Positions 50,904 to 60,409 are shown, numbered from the stretch's first letter. The stretch is DNA of 64,000 bases from Simiduia litorea (GCF_042853465.1 NZ_AP031497.1:1612001-1676000), one strand, 5' to 3'. Notes: generated from the sequence alone by a model not told the origin. Program-made: numbers and translations.

Positions 50904-52214
50904 ATGCGAAAGCCATTGCTACACGCAGCATTAACGTTGTTAGCCATAGTGTTACCCTTAGTGTTCGCGATAACGGCCGCGCCTGTATTTGCGTGGAGTA
51001 ATCATGCACCAGGTTCGGCATTGGCGTTGAGTGTTATGCCGGAATTGACCGATGTGCAGGTTGAGGTCGAGCCATTGGAGGATTTTTTACGGGCGCAGGC
51101 GCCTGCATTAGTGGCTCGCTTAGCTGCACAGGAAGAGTTTGCCCGGCTGCACTTTCCCCAAGTGCCGGCGGCGCCAGAAAGTTTGCACTGGACCGGCGAC
51201 GCGCCCGATCTTCGCAGCGCTTTTTTACAGGCCTTGCGCTTAAACCCCGAGATAAAATTAGCGACTTTTGTGCAAGCTATTCCCGGCGCTAAGGATACCG
51301 CTGTTTTACCGCCGCTTGGCGCCAGTGAGGTAGTCATTTTTAGCGACCTCGACGCTTGGCAAACATGGCATTTTTTTAGCCTAGTCAAGGGCCAGACGAT
51401 CAGTGCGCTATCTGTGTTGGCCAGCGCCGCCGACGAGCCAGACTATGGCCACGACATACATTTATTCAGTGATAACCCCAGTGCCGTAGCAAGCCTGTAT
51501 AATTTTGGCGTGCAGCCCTTTGGCGACAGCCGTTTCGAGCACTCTTCGCAAGCGCCTTTTCACATGGGCTACTTTCACGAATCGGCTATTATTTTTAGCC
51601 TCGGTAGCTTTCTAAAAAATACTTTTGCCGATTGGCGCGCCTATCAGTTTTTTTCGCTCGCGCAATTTGCTTTTGAGGCCGGCCATCCTTATTGGGGCTA
51701 TCGGTTTATGGGTTGGGGCTTGCACTATGTGCAAGATCTCACTCAGCCTTACCACGCTACGGTGTTACCGGGCAGCAGCACGGCAGATTTGTTGTGGATT
51801 TACGCCCAAGATAGCTTGGGCTTCAGCCAAGCAAAACAGATGGTCATCGCCCGCAATGCCGACTTTCATACCTATATTGAGACCTTGCAATACCAGCGTT
51901 TGGCTGAGTTACTTGTCGATCAGCAGCTAGAGCACCCCTTGGTAGCCGCTTATCGTACTAACAATAACGAGCGCGATTATCCGCCCTTTAACCCTGCTTA
52001 TTTGCGCACCGTTATTGCGGCCGAGGCGCGTACTTCGGCGGATCAATTGGATGCATTGATTGCGTTTAACCTGGTTCAATTTCCTACAATACCGCAACTT
52101 GTCGAGCAATCGCCCTTGGAGTTGTTGTTGGTACAATTAACGCAACGCTTTGGTGTGCATTCACGTCATGCAGTGCGCACAGTGCTTACTGACTCGCCCA
52201 AGGCCGAAGACTAG
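50904..52214 (+). CDS. Exported phospholipase C/P1-nuclease-like zinc enzyme
   Basis: 436-residue protein with a signal peptide cut so that the mature chain starts at or near Trp (FA-WSNHAPGS), the hallmark N-terminus of the zinc phospholipase C/P1 nuclease fold. Further metal-site candidates are FHMGYFHE (about 213-220) and WGLHYVQDLTQPYHA (about 272-286), with the His-x3-Asp pattern. It may cleave phospholipids or nucleic acid outside the cytoplasm; which one is not decided. The ribosome site GAGAAGG precedes the ATG. It is the last gene before a convergent methyltransferase. Confidence 0.78.
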   Translation: MRKPLLHAALTLLAIVLPLVFAITAAPVFAWSNHAPGSALALSVMPELTDVQVEVEPLEDFLRAQAPALVARLAAQEEFARLHFPQVPAAPESLHWTGDAPDLRSAFLQALRLNPEIKLATFVQAIPGAKDTAVLPPLGASEVVIFSDLDAWQTWHFFSLVKGQTISALSVLASAADEPDYGHDIHLFSDNPSAVASLYNFGVQPFGDSRFEHSSQAPFHMGYFHESAIIFSLGSFLKNTFADWRAYQFFSLAQFAFEAGHPYWGYRFMGWGLHYVQDLTQPYHATVLPGSSTADLLWIYAQDSLGFSQAKQMVIARNADFHTYIETLQYQRLAELLVDQQLEHPLVAAYRTNNNERDYPPFNPAYLRTVIAAEARTSADQLDALIAFNLVQFPTIPQLVEQSPLELLLVQLTQRFGVHSRHAVRTVLTDSPKAED

Positions 52215-52278
52215 CGGTAGCGCTTCTTTTGTGGCCGCTGCTATCGCGACCGTTAAGATTCGGTGGCGGCCCTAAAGC

Positions 52279-54267
52279 TTAATTAATTTGGGTAAAAAAT
52301 TGATACATACCTGCAAAGGTCAGTGGGTTGCGTGCCTCAAATTGATGCCAGGCCTGCAGGTCGAGTAACTTAGACGATGACCCGTGGCTCATTGTAAATG
52401 TCTGGAATGTCTCTGCGGTGTTGAATGTAAAACCTTTAAAAAGTAATTTATGTTTACGTAAAATGGCATCCAATTCGGTAAGTGAAAAGGTATGCTCTTG
52501 CGCGTGAAATAATAAGTCTCTACACATGCTGGTTGAGTAAAAATCGTTGGACTTGAGGCAGTTGTCGTATTTTTCTCTATTCGCTGTAATCACCTCATGC
52601 CGCATGGCGCGTATAGCGTCTTTCGTCCCCTCACAGGAGTTACCTTCTCGGAAACTCGCTATTTCTTCACGCGCTATTTTACTGTAAAGCCCGAGCTTCA
52701 TTACGCCGTTTTTTACCAGCAAACCTCTCAGTATCTGTAGCCCCGCAATGGGGTCCTGCATGTGATGTAAGACCCCCATACATTCAATAATGTTGAATCT
52801 TTCCTTAAATTCAGCCAGCGCCAATATATCGGCTTGGTAAAAGCTAATGTTGGACAGGTTGCATTGTTTTGCTTTCATCGTTGCGTAGGCAAGGCTACGT
52901 CGACTTAGATCTATCGCTGTTATGTGCACATTGGGGAATTTAAGTGCTAATGCGATGGGATGCTTACCTGTACCGCATCCTGCAATGAGTATTTTTAGCG
53001 GCTTTTCAAAATGTTTGGCTTTTATAAAGGGAGGTTTATGGATGCCGTTATGCTTAGCGTAGCCTTCGCTATGTTCTAATCTACTGATTTCATGCCAGCG
53101 CGGATAGGGGTTAGCTTCGTACTGACTAGCTACGAGTAGAGAGACTTCATCGCTGATCGAGGTGAGTTTCTGGATTGAGCTGGCGAATTCAAGCTCGTTT
53201 TTGTATTGATATAGAATTCTGTCTAAGCAGGGTTGGGTTTCAGCTGGCCAGTCATTGATAGAAAATTCTAACAGTTGGATAAAATAGGGCTGTTCACTTA
53301 AAGGTTCATAAAGTGACGTTAGGAGTATCTGAGTGGTCAGTTGGTTAGCGTTTACCGTGGGGTTTTTAAGCATGCTGTTAATTGACGCTTGAATATTGCC
53401 GACGGCTTCCGATTCGTCGGTTGTTACGAAATGTACATGCTCATTCAAGTCGTTTTGTAGTGACAGTGCACATAGAATCTCAATATCAGATGGCGTGAGT
53501 TCCTTCGTGTGTGCAAAGGTGTTTAGACAATAGTTGCGCAGCTGGATGAGAAATAGCTCAATGTCAGGGTCAGGTAATAAAACTCTTTTCAGCACCTCGA
53601 GAAAGAACACATCGTGTTTAAGGTTGTTATAGCCAGAGACATCAAACGAGTTGGCTTGCGTTCGGTTGTCGAGTTGGTATTTGTATTTTATCAGGGACGA
53701 CGCCAGCGGAGATATGACGGCACTATCGAAACGCTGATCCTGTAGATAATCTATCGCGCCTTGTTCCAGTGGCAAGCTATATTTAGTCGCTTCTATGTGC
53801 TGCAGACAATACCGAGACCTAATAATCAGGTATTCATTGCAGGCGAATAGATTAATCGCTGTTGAGAAATTATGAAACGCTTCGGTATATTGATGGTTCA
53901 TGGCTTGCGCTTCGGCGGCTAACACATAGCACAGCGGGTTTGAAATGCCGGTAGCTTCGAGTTCAACGACGATCTTAATCACATCGTGCGCACGCCCGGC
54001 GCATAAGGCTTGGCAGGCGCGCTTCAGCAGCACCATATAAGGTTGTTTGATGAAGCCACTTCGGCCGACCAGTTGACGCAGCGCTTGAATATCACCCGTG
54101 AGAAGACATCTCGCGATATCAATAATAAAGAGGTCGCCTGCATTCTCATCGCCTTTATTGGAGGCTAGGGATAGAAAGGTGTCGCGGTCTAACTTGGTGA
54201 CGGTATCTAGGCAAAAAACTATTTTTTGATGGCTAACTGTATCAATGTCTAGCAGCGCGGCATTCAT
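52279..54267 (-). CDS. Methyltransferase with helical-repeat N-terminal half
   Basis: 662-residue protein. The C-terminal part (about 400-610) is a class I SAM methyltransferase: AGCGTGKHPIALAL (SAM motif I), ITAIDLS (motif II), QADILAL and CMGVLHHMQDP. The N-terminal 380 residues are mostly helical with TPR-like stretches (LCYVLAAEAQAMNHQYTEAF near 148). I chose the ATG at 54267 because AGGGGAA lies upstream; an upstream ATG (54378) adds 37 poorly structured residues. The gene is visibly more AT-rich than its neighbours, suggesting a different history. The target of methylation is unknown. Confidence 0.8.
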   Translation of the reverse strand: MNAALLDIDTVSHQKIVFCLDTVTKLDRDTFLSLASNKGDENAGDLFIIDIARCLLTGDIQALRQLVGRSGFIKQPYMVLLKRACQALCAGRAHDVIKIVVELEATGISNPLCYVLAAEAQAMNHQYTEAFHNFSTAINLFACNEYLIIRSRYCLQHIEATKYSLPLEQGAIDYLQDQRFDSAVISPLASSLIKYKYQLDNRTQANSFDVSGYNNLKHDVFFLEVLKRVLLPDPDIELFLIQLRNYCLNTFAHTKELTPSDIEILCALSLQNDLNEHVHFVTTDESEAVGNIQASINSMLKNPTVNANQLTTQILLTSLYEPLSEQPYFIQLLEFSINDWPAETQPCLDRILYQYKNELEFASSIQKLTSISDEVSLLVASQYEANPYPRWHEISRLEHSEGYAKHNGIHKPPFIKAKHFEKPLKILIAGCGTGKHPIALALKFPNVHITAIDLSRRSLAYATMKAKQCNLSNISFYQADILALAEFKERFNIIECMGVLHHMQDPIAGLQILRGLLVKNGVMKLGLYSKIAREEIASFREGNSCEGTKDAIRAMRHEVITANREKYDNCLKSNDFYSTSMCRDLLFHAQEHTFSLTELDAILRKHKLLFKGFTFNTAETFQTFTMSHGSSSKLLDLQAWHQFEARNPLTFAGMYQFFTQIN

Positions 54268-54579
54268 AATTTCCCCTACAGACCTAGGTTGTATCTGACT
54301 TGCCGGCATTCTTGAAGCGCGATGGAGGCCAGCAGCGTGTGTTTCTCGGTGCATTATTGGTTTTATCGGCAGGTTCATCAGTAATGTTAAGAAAATTGCT
54401 TGATTCCTGTGCTGACGTTAACCCTGCCTAGCGCTTGGCCGGAGGCATAAGATCGTGAGCTGGCGCCTACAATTCTAACGATGTAAGGAGGGCGGAACCG
54501 TATCGGTGCTGCCTTTGGCCGAGGTTTCTAAGCGTCAGCTGAGCCTGTTTGACGGTGTATTGCTAGGCATCCAATCCTA

Positions 54580-55056
54580 ATGCTTGTCCGTATACAGGCT
54601 ATGAAAATTCTCCCACAAGAGCACCGCGAACCCCATAGCGCTGACCTCGTGCACCTTGCCATGGTGTGGCTTGGCTATTTGGGCCTGCTGCCGTTTGCTG
54701 CGGCCTTGGTGTTGATGGCGTTCGTGCAGCAGGCCCAGTTGGGCTTGTTGTTATTCAGCTGTTATAGCTGCGCGATTGCCACCTTCTTGGCGGGTAGTTT
54801 GTGGCAGCCTCGAGCGCCAAACATCGCGTTGACACTGGCTTCTAATTTAATCGTGCTGTTGGCCGTCGGCGCATTGCTGTTGAGTTTCGTGCGCCCAGTC
54901 GCAGGGCTGACATTGTTGGCTGTTTGTTTCTATCTAAGTTTTTTTGCTGAGCGCTTTGCGGGTCGGTCACCTGACTATGTCCGTCTGCGTCGGCGGCTTA
55001 CGGGTACGGTGATTTTGTGCCATGCATTGGCGATTTATTGGGTATTGCAGATATGA
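54580..55056 (+). CDS. DUF3429 membrane protein
   Basis: Membrane protein (158 aa; 151 from the alternative ATG at 54601, with no clear ribosome site to choose between them). Four to five hydrophobic helices follow a short polar N-terminus: LAMVWLGYLGLLPFAAALVLM, LLLFSCYSCAIATFLAGSLW, then NLIVLLAVGALLL and the end LRRRLTGTVILCHALAIYW. The pattern fits DUF3429. It starts a tight operon; its stop overlaps the next ATG (ATGA). Confidence 0.75.
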   Translation: MLVRIQAMKILPQEHREPHSADLVHLAMVWLGYLGLLPFAAALVLMAFVQQAQLGLLLFSCYSCAIATFLAGSLWQPRAPNIALTLASNLIVLLAVGALLLSFVRPVAGLTLLAVCFYLSFFAERFAGRSPDYVRLRRRLTGTVILCHALAIYWVLQI

Positions 55057-55448
55057 GTGTGCTGACCATTTTTTACGATAGCCGCTGCCCTTTATGCGTT
55101 AAGGAAATGCTGAGCTTACAACGGCGTAATAGCGGCCAGTTGGATTTTGAAGATATTTTTCAGCCCGATTTTAGTTTGCGCTTCCCGCATATTCATCCCG
55201 AGCGTGCCAACGCGGTTTTGCATGGCCAAACGAGGGATGGCGACTTGTTGCTGGGTCTGGATGTTACCGCTCAAGCTTGGGCATTGGTGGGTAATCCGCT
55301 TTTTAAGGCCTTGCGTTGGCCGCTCATAAAGCCCATTGCCGATCTGGTCTATCGATTATTCGCTCGGCACCGCTATCGTATTTCTTATTTGCTTACCGGT
55401 CAGGCGCGCTGTGAAGCCTGCGTTGATATAAAGCGAGTTGTGCCGTGA
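55053..55448 (+). CDS. DUF393 thiol-disulfide oxidoreductase-like protein
   Basis: 131-residue protein of the DUF393/YuxK group, a small thioredoxin-like fold. The N-terminal FYDSRCPLCVKEM carries the CPLC active-site pair, and a second cysteine pair (ARCEAC) lies near the C-terminus. The start at 55053 overlaps the upstream stop (ATGA), and its own stop overlaps the next gene (GTGA), so translation is coupled. It probably handles thiols in the cytoplasm; a link to the neighbouring SDR is suggested only by gene order. Confidence 0.85.
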   Translation: MSVLTIFYDSRCPLCVKEMLSLQRRNSGQLDFEDIFQPDFSLRFPHIHPERANAVLHGQTRDGDLLLGLDVTAQAWALVGNPLFKALRWPLIKPIADLVYRLFARHRYRISYLLTGQARCEACVDIKRVVP

Positions 55449-56140
55449 ATCGAGCCTTAGTGATTGGCCTAGGCGGCATTGGCTACGCATTGCTACAGCA
55501 TTGGCGCGCCAGTGGTAGGTTTGATGAGGTGATTGGCGTAGGCAGTCGCGCAGAAGGCGCTAGCTCAATTCAGTGCTCGCATACTGAAGCCGGCATTGCC
55601 CAAGCGGCACAACAGCTTACCCCTTATGCGGGTACTTTCTCGCGTATCGCCATTTGCACGGGTTTGTTGCACTGCGGCGCTATGCAGCCAGAGAAGCGCT
55701 TAGAGGATGTACAGCTAGCGCACCTGCAAGCGAGTTATTTTGCCAATGCCATCTACCCCTTGCTGTGGCTAAAAGCCTTGTTGCCATTGGTGCAAACCAG
55801 TGAGTGTGTTATCGCCGCCTGTAGCGCTCGGGTGGGCAGCATTAGCGATAATACCTTGGGTGGCTGGTACAGCTATCGCGCCGCTAAGGCGGGTCTAAAT
55901 ATGTTGCTGCAAACCGCCAGTGTGGAATACGCACGTCGCGCCAAGGGTGTGCGGCTGCTGGCTTTTCACCCGGGCACGACTAACACGCCATTGTCTGCAC
56001 CTTTTCAAGCGCGGGTACCGGAACACAAATTGTTTAGCCCGGGTTTTGTTGTCGCTCGTTTGAGTGGGCTAATGGATGCTCGCCCAATCGACAACCGCTT
56101 ACAATTTATCGACTGGAACCATCAGCCGATTGATTGGTAA
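55445..56140 (+). CDS. Short-chain dehydrogenase, CsgA-like
   Basis: 231-residue short-chain dehydrogenase/reductase. Cofactor motif GLGGIGYAL at about 8-16 (a G-x-G-G-x-G variant of TGxxxGxG), and the catalytic Tyr and Lys in YSYRAAKAG near 143-148 with Ser of ACSARVGS. The GTG start overlaps the stop of the DUF393 gene. Members near this size (C-factor-like) act on small carbonyls; substrate unknown. Confidence 0.85.
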   Translation: MNRALVIGLGGIGYALLQHWRASGRFDEVIGVGSRAEGASSIQCSHTEAGIAQAAQQLTPYAGTFSRIAICTGLLHCGAMQPEKRLEDVQLAHLQASYFANAIYPLLWLKALLPLVQTSECVIAACSARVGSISDNTLGGWYSYRAAKAGLNMLLQTASVEYARRAKGVRLLAFHPGTTNTPLSAPFQARVPEHKLFSPGFVVARLSGLMDARPIDNRLQFIDWNHQPIDW

Positions 56141-56264
56141 GTGCTGACCCGATTTTTGTCAGTGTTACTTAATATTATTCTCAGTGATAAATCTGCCACG
56201 GGTAATATACTCACTAATCCTTGCTCATAGGTTAAACCCATGGCGGCCAATCTATGCGGCGCCA

Positions 56265-56867
56265 TTAACCAAAGCTGGTAACAAAATCGCGAATGCCGTT
56301 AAGCAACATTTGCGTGGCGAGAATGACCAGAATCATGCCCATCAATCGTTCAAGTGCGCGCGAGCCCTTGGTGCCAATCACCTTCATAATCAGCGGTGAG
56401 GCTAGAAGTAGGGCAGAGGACGCGCCCCAAGCGAGCAGTAGTGCCACGCTCCAGTCTACAATCTGACCTGGCTGGTTGGAACTGAGTAAGAGTAACACCG
56501 CAATGGTGGAGGGGCCGGCAATCATCGGTACCGCAAGCGGCACGATAAAAGGCTCGTCCACCTCAGTCGCGTCACCTACCTCGTGGCTGACCGGGAAAAT
56601 CATACGCAGCGAGATAATAAATAACAAAACCCCGCCAGCAATATTCAGCGAGGACTGGGTTAAGCCCAAAAAGGCCAATATAGCGTTACCGGCAAACAAG
56701 AAAATTAACAAAATCACCAAGGCAATAATGAGCTCGCGCGCCAACACGGGCGTGCGACGCTTCTTATCTAAACGCGACAGCACGGCGTTAAAAATCGGTA
56801 CATTACCGAGCGGGTCCATAATCAAAAAAAGCGTCACCGCCGCCGGTGCGATATCGGTCCAATGCAT
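56265..56867 (-). CDS. MarC family integral membrane protein
   Basis: 200-residue protein with six hydrophobic helices, matching the MarC/UPF0056 pattern: LFLIMDPLGNVPIF near residue 15 and VPLAVPMIAGPSTIA near 110. Despite the name, MarC does not itself confer multiple antibiotic resistance; its role is unknown. It is monocistronic and convergent with the SDR gene. Confidence 0.92.
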   Translation of the reverse strand: MHWTDIAPAAVTLFLIMDPLGNVPIFNAVLSRLDKKRRTPVLARELIIALVILLIFLFAGNAILAFLGLTQSSLNIAGGVLLFIISLRMIFPVSHEVGDATEVDEPFIVPLAVPMIAGPSTIAVLLLLSSNQPGQIVDWSVALLLAWGASSALLLASPLIMKVIGTKGSRALERLMGMILVILATQMLLNGIRDFVTSFG

Positions 56868-57344
56868 GGCTCTTACTCCAACGTGTATCCTTGGGGGTTA
56901 AATGTAATGGGTATGCGTTAGCTTAGCAGGCGGTGAGCAAGAAGAGGCTCTTTGATTACAGAGGCAAGTATTAAAAAGCGAAACTGATTTGTAGCAAGTG
57001 CCCAACCAACTAATTATGCCAATAAGTCAGTCACGCTGCATTTTCATCACGCGGTACACCTTGTACCTAAGCATATTAGCCCTTGGTGGTTGCCCCTTAA
57101 CAAGTGCGCGATGTGATTTTACTGAGTATGGGTTGACGGATTGCGTGGCTGATATACATACACATTACAGCAGTCATCAAGAGCCCACCCCAACTTCAAG
57201 CCGTAAATTCTGCTCCTTATTTGGATTCCCCCCCCGTTCGGGGCTTTTGTGTATTTTCAGGATAATTAGCGCGATAACTTAGCCATATCGCAAGTGATTA
57301 CGGTCGTTAAGAACTTAAACCTAAATATTTTGAAGGAAGCAGAT
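56868..57344. other. Intergenic region before the sensor-kinase unit
   Basis: 477 bases between marC and the unknown membrane gene. It holds a small GC hairpin with short T run (CCCCG-TT-CGGGG at 57232-57243, then CTTTTG) and a weak TTGACG at 57133. An open frame at 56998-57282 shows no family resemblance and no ribosome site. I see nothing else. Confidence 0.5.
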
Positions 57345-58109
57345 ATGACACTTAATACCCAACAAGCAACCATAGTTAAGCAGCTAAAAGTACAAAAAAT
57401 GATCAACTGCGCTCTCGGCACAGGCATCTTGGCGCTGGGTTGTTATCTGGCGTTTGGTTATTCTCATACCACACCAAATGTCGCCAAGTTTGAAGAAATT
57501 TCCGTTGAGCGCATCAATATTATTGAAAAAACCGGGCAAAACCGTATGGTGCTTGCGAACTCAGATAAGGCTCCTGGCGTGAATAAGTACGGAAAAGAAG
57601 TTTTCCGCTCCAAAGAGCCTCGCCCTGGAATGATTTTTTACAATGATGAGGGCACAGAGAATGGCGGGTTTATATTCAGGGGCAAGAAGGAAAATGATAA
57701 AGTGACTCATGGCTTGCATATGTCCTTTGATCGCTACAATCAAGATCAAACCATGATGTTGCAGCACATTGAACAACAAGATTTCATGATAACCGGCTTA
57801 ACCATTATGGATAGACCAAGTAAAGACATGGATTTTGAACTTACTAATGCTTTTATTAAGGCTGAAGCCGAAGGCGATACTGAAAACATGGCTCGGCTCG
57901 AAGCACAGTTTAATGAGGAAAATAAAGAAGCGGCGCGGCGCGCCTTTTACGGTACTTTGAACGGCGATTCCCAGCTTCGTTTGAACGATGCGCAGGGCAA
58001 CAAACGTATTCAGCTTATAGTAACAAAAGAGGGTGAAGCAAAATTGGAGTTTCTAGACGACGCAGGCAACGTCATTATGCGCTTACCTGAAATCCAGAAG
58101 CCGATATAA
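57345..58109 (+). CDS. Membrane-anchored protein of unknown function
   Basis: 254 residues: cytoplasmic N-terminus, one hydrophobic helix (about 20-38), then an extended, beta-rich outer part. Repeated short patterns recur: ERINIIEKTGQNRMVLAN near 51 and RLNDAQGNKRIQLIVTKEG near 205, plus PGMIFYNDEGTENGGFIF near 92. I recall similar uncharacterised bacterial proteins with this NDEG-ENGG core but know no function. GAAGGAA precedes the ATG at 57345. It is followed by the LytS-type kinase after 15 bases, so it may feed or be controlled by that system. Confidence 0.78.
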   Translation: MTLNTQQATIVKQLKVQKMINCALGTGILALGCYLAFGYSHTTPNVAKFEEISVERINIIEKTGQNRMVLANSDKAPGVNKYGKEVFRSKEPRPGMIFYNDEGTENGGFIFRGKKENDKVTHGLHMSFDRYNQDQTMMLQHIEQQDFMITGLTIMDRPSKDMDFELTNAFIKAEAEGDTENMARLEAQFNEENKEAARRAFYGTLNGDSQLRLNDAQGNKRIQLIVTKEGEAKLEFLDDAGNVIMRLPEIQKPI

Positions 58110-58124
58110 TAAAAAGATTACACC

Positions 58125-59147
58125 ATGAATAAATTAACTAATTTCATCATCATTTGTCTGTTTTCTTTGTTTATGGTGTTGTACTCAGCGCTGTTGCAGG
58201 TCAAACCCGGAGAGGCTATCCCATGGCACTTCGATGCGCCATTCTGGATGGCGCTCCAATGTTTTATTGCTCAGTGGCTAACCTTGCGCTGGTTTGATTA
58301 TTTTCAGCTGCGGCAACAACAGCTCCCCGATACCAAACGCTATATTCGGATTTTTATATGCAGTAATGTGAGCTTTACTGTTGTGGTGACTGGGCTAATT
58401 TTGGTGCTCGAGAGAACGATTGGTATTCAAGCCATAACCGCAGCCCATATTATCTTACTAATCAGCATGCAATTTATTTTGCACACCATAGTCGGTGGTT
58501 TTACACTCTTATTTAAAGTATTCGAGCATGTAAAACAGCAGCGCATAACCCTTGAGCAAACGGAGAGGTCTCTGCTTGAAAGCCAAGTAAAAACACTGCA
58601 GCAGCACATAGATCCTCATTTTCTATTCAATAATCTAAATGTACTCTCAGCGCTAATTCAGCAAGACCCGGACGATGCAGATGAATATCTCAACACTTTT
58701 TGTGATATCTACCGCTACATTCTGCAACATAAGGACCACGCATTGGTCTCGTTAAAACAAGAGTTAGCTTTTGCAAATAATTATATGCACTTGATAAGTA
58801 CACGCTTTGACAACGCTTACATGCTAGAGGTGGAAATTATGCCCGAGGCCGATTTGACAAGCCATGTGTTGCCCTGCTCTTTGCAGCTCGCGTTAGAAAA
58901 TGCAATTAAGCATAACCAAGGGGATAAAGAAAACCCCCTTGTCATAAAGATAACTGTTGAGAAAGACCAGGTGCGAATCTTTAATCAGATAAATGAAAAA
59001 AAATTCAAGCTGGAATCCACCCAGTTGGGTATCACAAACTTAAGGGTGCGCTGCAATACGATATTTAAGCAGCCGTTGGCTGTGGCGCACACGCAAGATT
59101 ATTTTGAATTGGTTCTACCGCTTTGCAAACAAAGGGAGGCCGCATGA
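58125..59147 (+). CDS. LytS-type sensor histidine kinase
   Basis: 340-residue membrane kinase of the His_kinase/LytS group. Four hydrophobic helices occupy about 5-25, 38-58, 75-95 and 108-130; a short linker leads to the phospho-acceptor region QQHIDPHFLFNNLN (His165), then the ATP-binding domain with LALENAIKHN and QLGITNLRVR. It has no PAS or large extracellular sensor, so the membrane part or the upstream protein may sense the signal. Its stop overlaps the start of the regulator gene (ATGA). Confidence 0.92.
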   Translation: MNKLTNFIIICLFSLFMVLYSALLQVKPGEAIPWHFDAPFWMALQCFIAQWLTLRWFDYFQLRQQQLPDTKRYIRIFICSNVSFTVVVTGLILVLERTIGIQAITAAHIILLISMQFILHTIVGGFTLLFKVFEHVKQQRITLEQTERSLLESQVKTLQQHIDPHFLFNNLNVLSALIQQDPDDADEYLNTFCDIYRYILQHKDHALVSLKQELAFANNYMHLISTRFDNAYMLEVEIMPEADLTSHVLPCSLQLALENAIKHNQGDKENPLVIKITVEKDQVRIFNQINEKKFKLESTQLGITNLRVRCNTIFKQPLAVAHTQDYFELVLPLCKQREAA

Positions 59148-59887
59148 GAGTTGTTGTTATTGAGGATGAGCCGCTGGCAGAGAAAAAACTTGTCGGTTTC
59201 ATTTGTCGTTATTTCCCTGATGTGACTATTGTTGCTCGGTTCAATAAAACCTCTGATGTGTTGGCGTTCTTTGCGTCAGAGCAACAGTTAGACCTGATTT
59301 TTTCGGATATCGAATTATTGGATGGACAGGTATTTAATGCCCTAAGTGCGCTCGATTTGCCGTGCCCAGTGATTTACACCACCTCTTATGATCAGCATTG
59401 GGTCCAGGCCTTTCAAAATCAAGGTATTGAATACTTACTTAAACCTTTTTCCTACAAGCGTTTTTCGCAGGCCATGCTTGGCTACCAGCAATTAAAAGCA
59501 AGCTTTGTGGCCTCAGTGGAGGCGGCGCCGGTTAATAACGGCACTGGATATAAAAGCCGGTTCTTGTTGCGTAAAGCACAGGTAGTCGATGTGTTAAAAG
59601 CGGAAGATGTGGTGTGTTTACGCGCGGCGTCCGGCGTAATTTCTGCGTACGATAGAAGCGGTCAACACCATATGCTCACGGGTAACTCGATTTCTGAGCT
59701 TGAGCAGCAGCTTGATCCAAAACAATTTTTCCGTATTAACCGCAGTGACCTGATAAATCTGGACTATATTTCGACCTTTGAAAATTACGGAAAGGATACC
59801 GTTGCCATAACCACGAGTGTTTTAAGCGAGCCGCTTATCACAAGTAAAACCCGCACGGCGCAATTCAAAAAATGGTTGGGTGGATAG
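59144..59887 (+). CDS. LytTR-family response regulator
   Basis: 247-residue partner of the LytS-type kinase. Receiver domain with the acidic pair ED at 7-8, phospho-acceptor Asp55 in IFSDIEL and Lys100 in YLLKPF. The C-terminal LytTR DNA-binding domain (about 140-245) includes FFRINRSDLINLDYISTFE. The ATG at 59144 has AGGGAGG upstream and overlaps the kinase stop; a longer frame upstream is not used. Target genes are unknown. Confidence 0.93.
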   Translation: MRVVVIEDEPLAEKKLVGFICRYFPDVTIVARFNKTSDVLAFFASEQQLDLIFSDIELLDGQVFNALSALDLPCPVIYTTSYDQHWVQAFQNQGIEYLLKPFSYKRFSQAMLGYQQLKASFVASVEAAPVNNGTGYKSRFLLRKAQVVDVLKAEDVVCLRAASGVISAYDRSGQHHMLTGNSISELEQQLDPKQFFRINRSDLINLDYISTFENYGKDTVAITTSVLSEPLITSKTRTAQFKKWLGG

Positions 59888-60409
59888 ATGTAACCTATAC
59901 ATCCTTCAAGTTACTAAAAGTTACTGTCTTATTAGTGGGAGTCAACAGCCTTTTCTGCCTTGTTAATATAGCGATAATCATAGGCTAAGAGTGCAGATTT
60001 TAGAGCGAAGGTAGCGTCATTAGAGTAAAGCTAGGCCGCTTCATGAAAAGTTTCTTTATGACTCCTACGTCAATTACAGATGCTTACTAAATGTCGGTTA
60101 TAGCGATACTGGCCATATTAGATTCAAGCGGTGGTTGGCACAGCCGCTGTTACATGTCGCCTCGAGCACAACGGGTCTTGTGATTCTGTGTGGGGTTGGA
60201 TCGCCAGTGATTCGGGCTGCGTTGGTTTGCCCTCCGATATAGTGTCGAAAGCGATAGGTGTGGGTGCCTAAGTCAGGTATTTCGCCACTATTGCTTCTTG
60301 GCGCCGTTTGGCTGTGCTGGCGGCGGGTTTGAGAGGCGGTGAATTTCCCACTTGAAATGCTGTATATAAATACAGTAATCTGGTTGGCCGAACAGTGTGT
60401 GAGGTCAGT
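59888..60409. other. Gap upstream of imuA
   Basis: 522 bases between the LytTR regulator and imuA with no gene I can support. An open frame on the minus strand (60098-60448) has no recognisable family and runs through the imuA promoter. The last 50 bases carry the SOS promoter; the rest shows nothing clear. Confidence 0.5.
60360..60375. promoter_or_regulatory. LexA (SOS) box of imuA
   Basis: CTGTATATAAATACAG, close to the consensus CTGT-N8-ACAG with both half-sites exact and an AT-rich centre. It lies 34 bases before the imuA ATG and just after a TTGAAA (60352-60357), so LexA would block the promoter. Confidence 0.9.

Noticed and set aside
56998..57282. GTG-started open frame before the LytS unit
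   Set aside because: No ribosome site, Cys-rich random-looking sequence, and it spans a GC hairpin.
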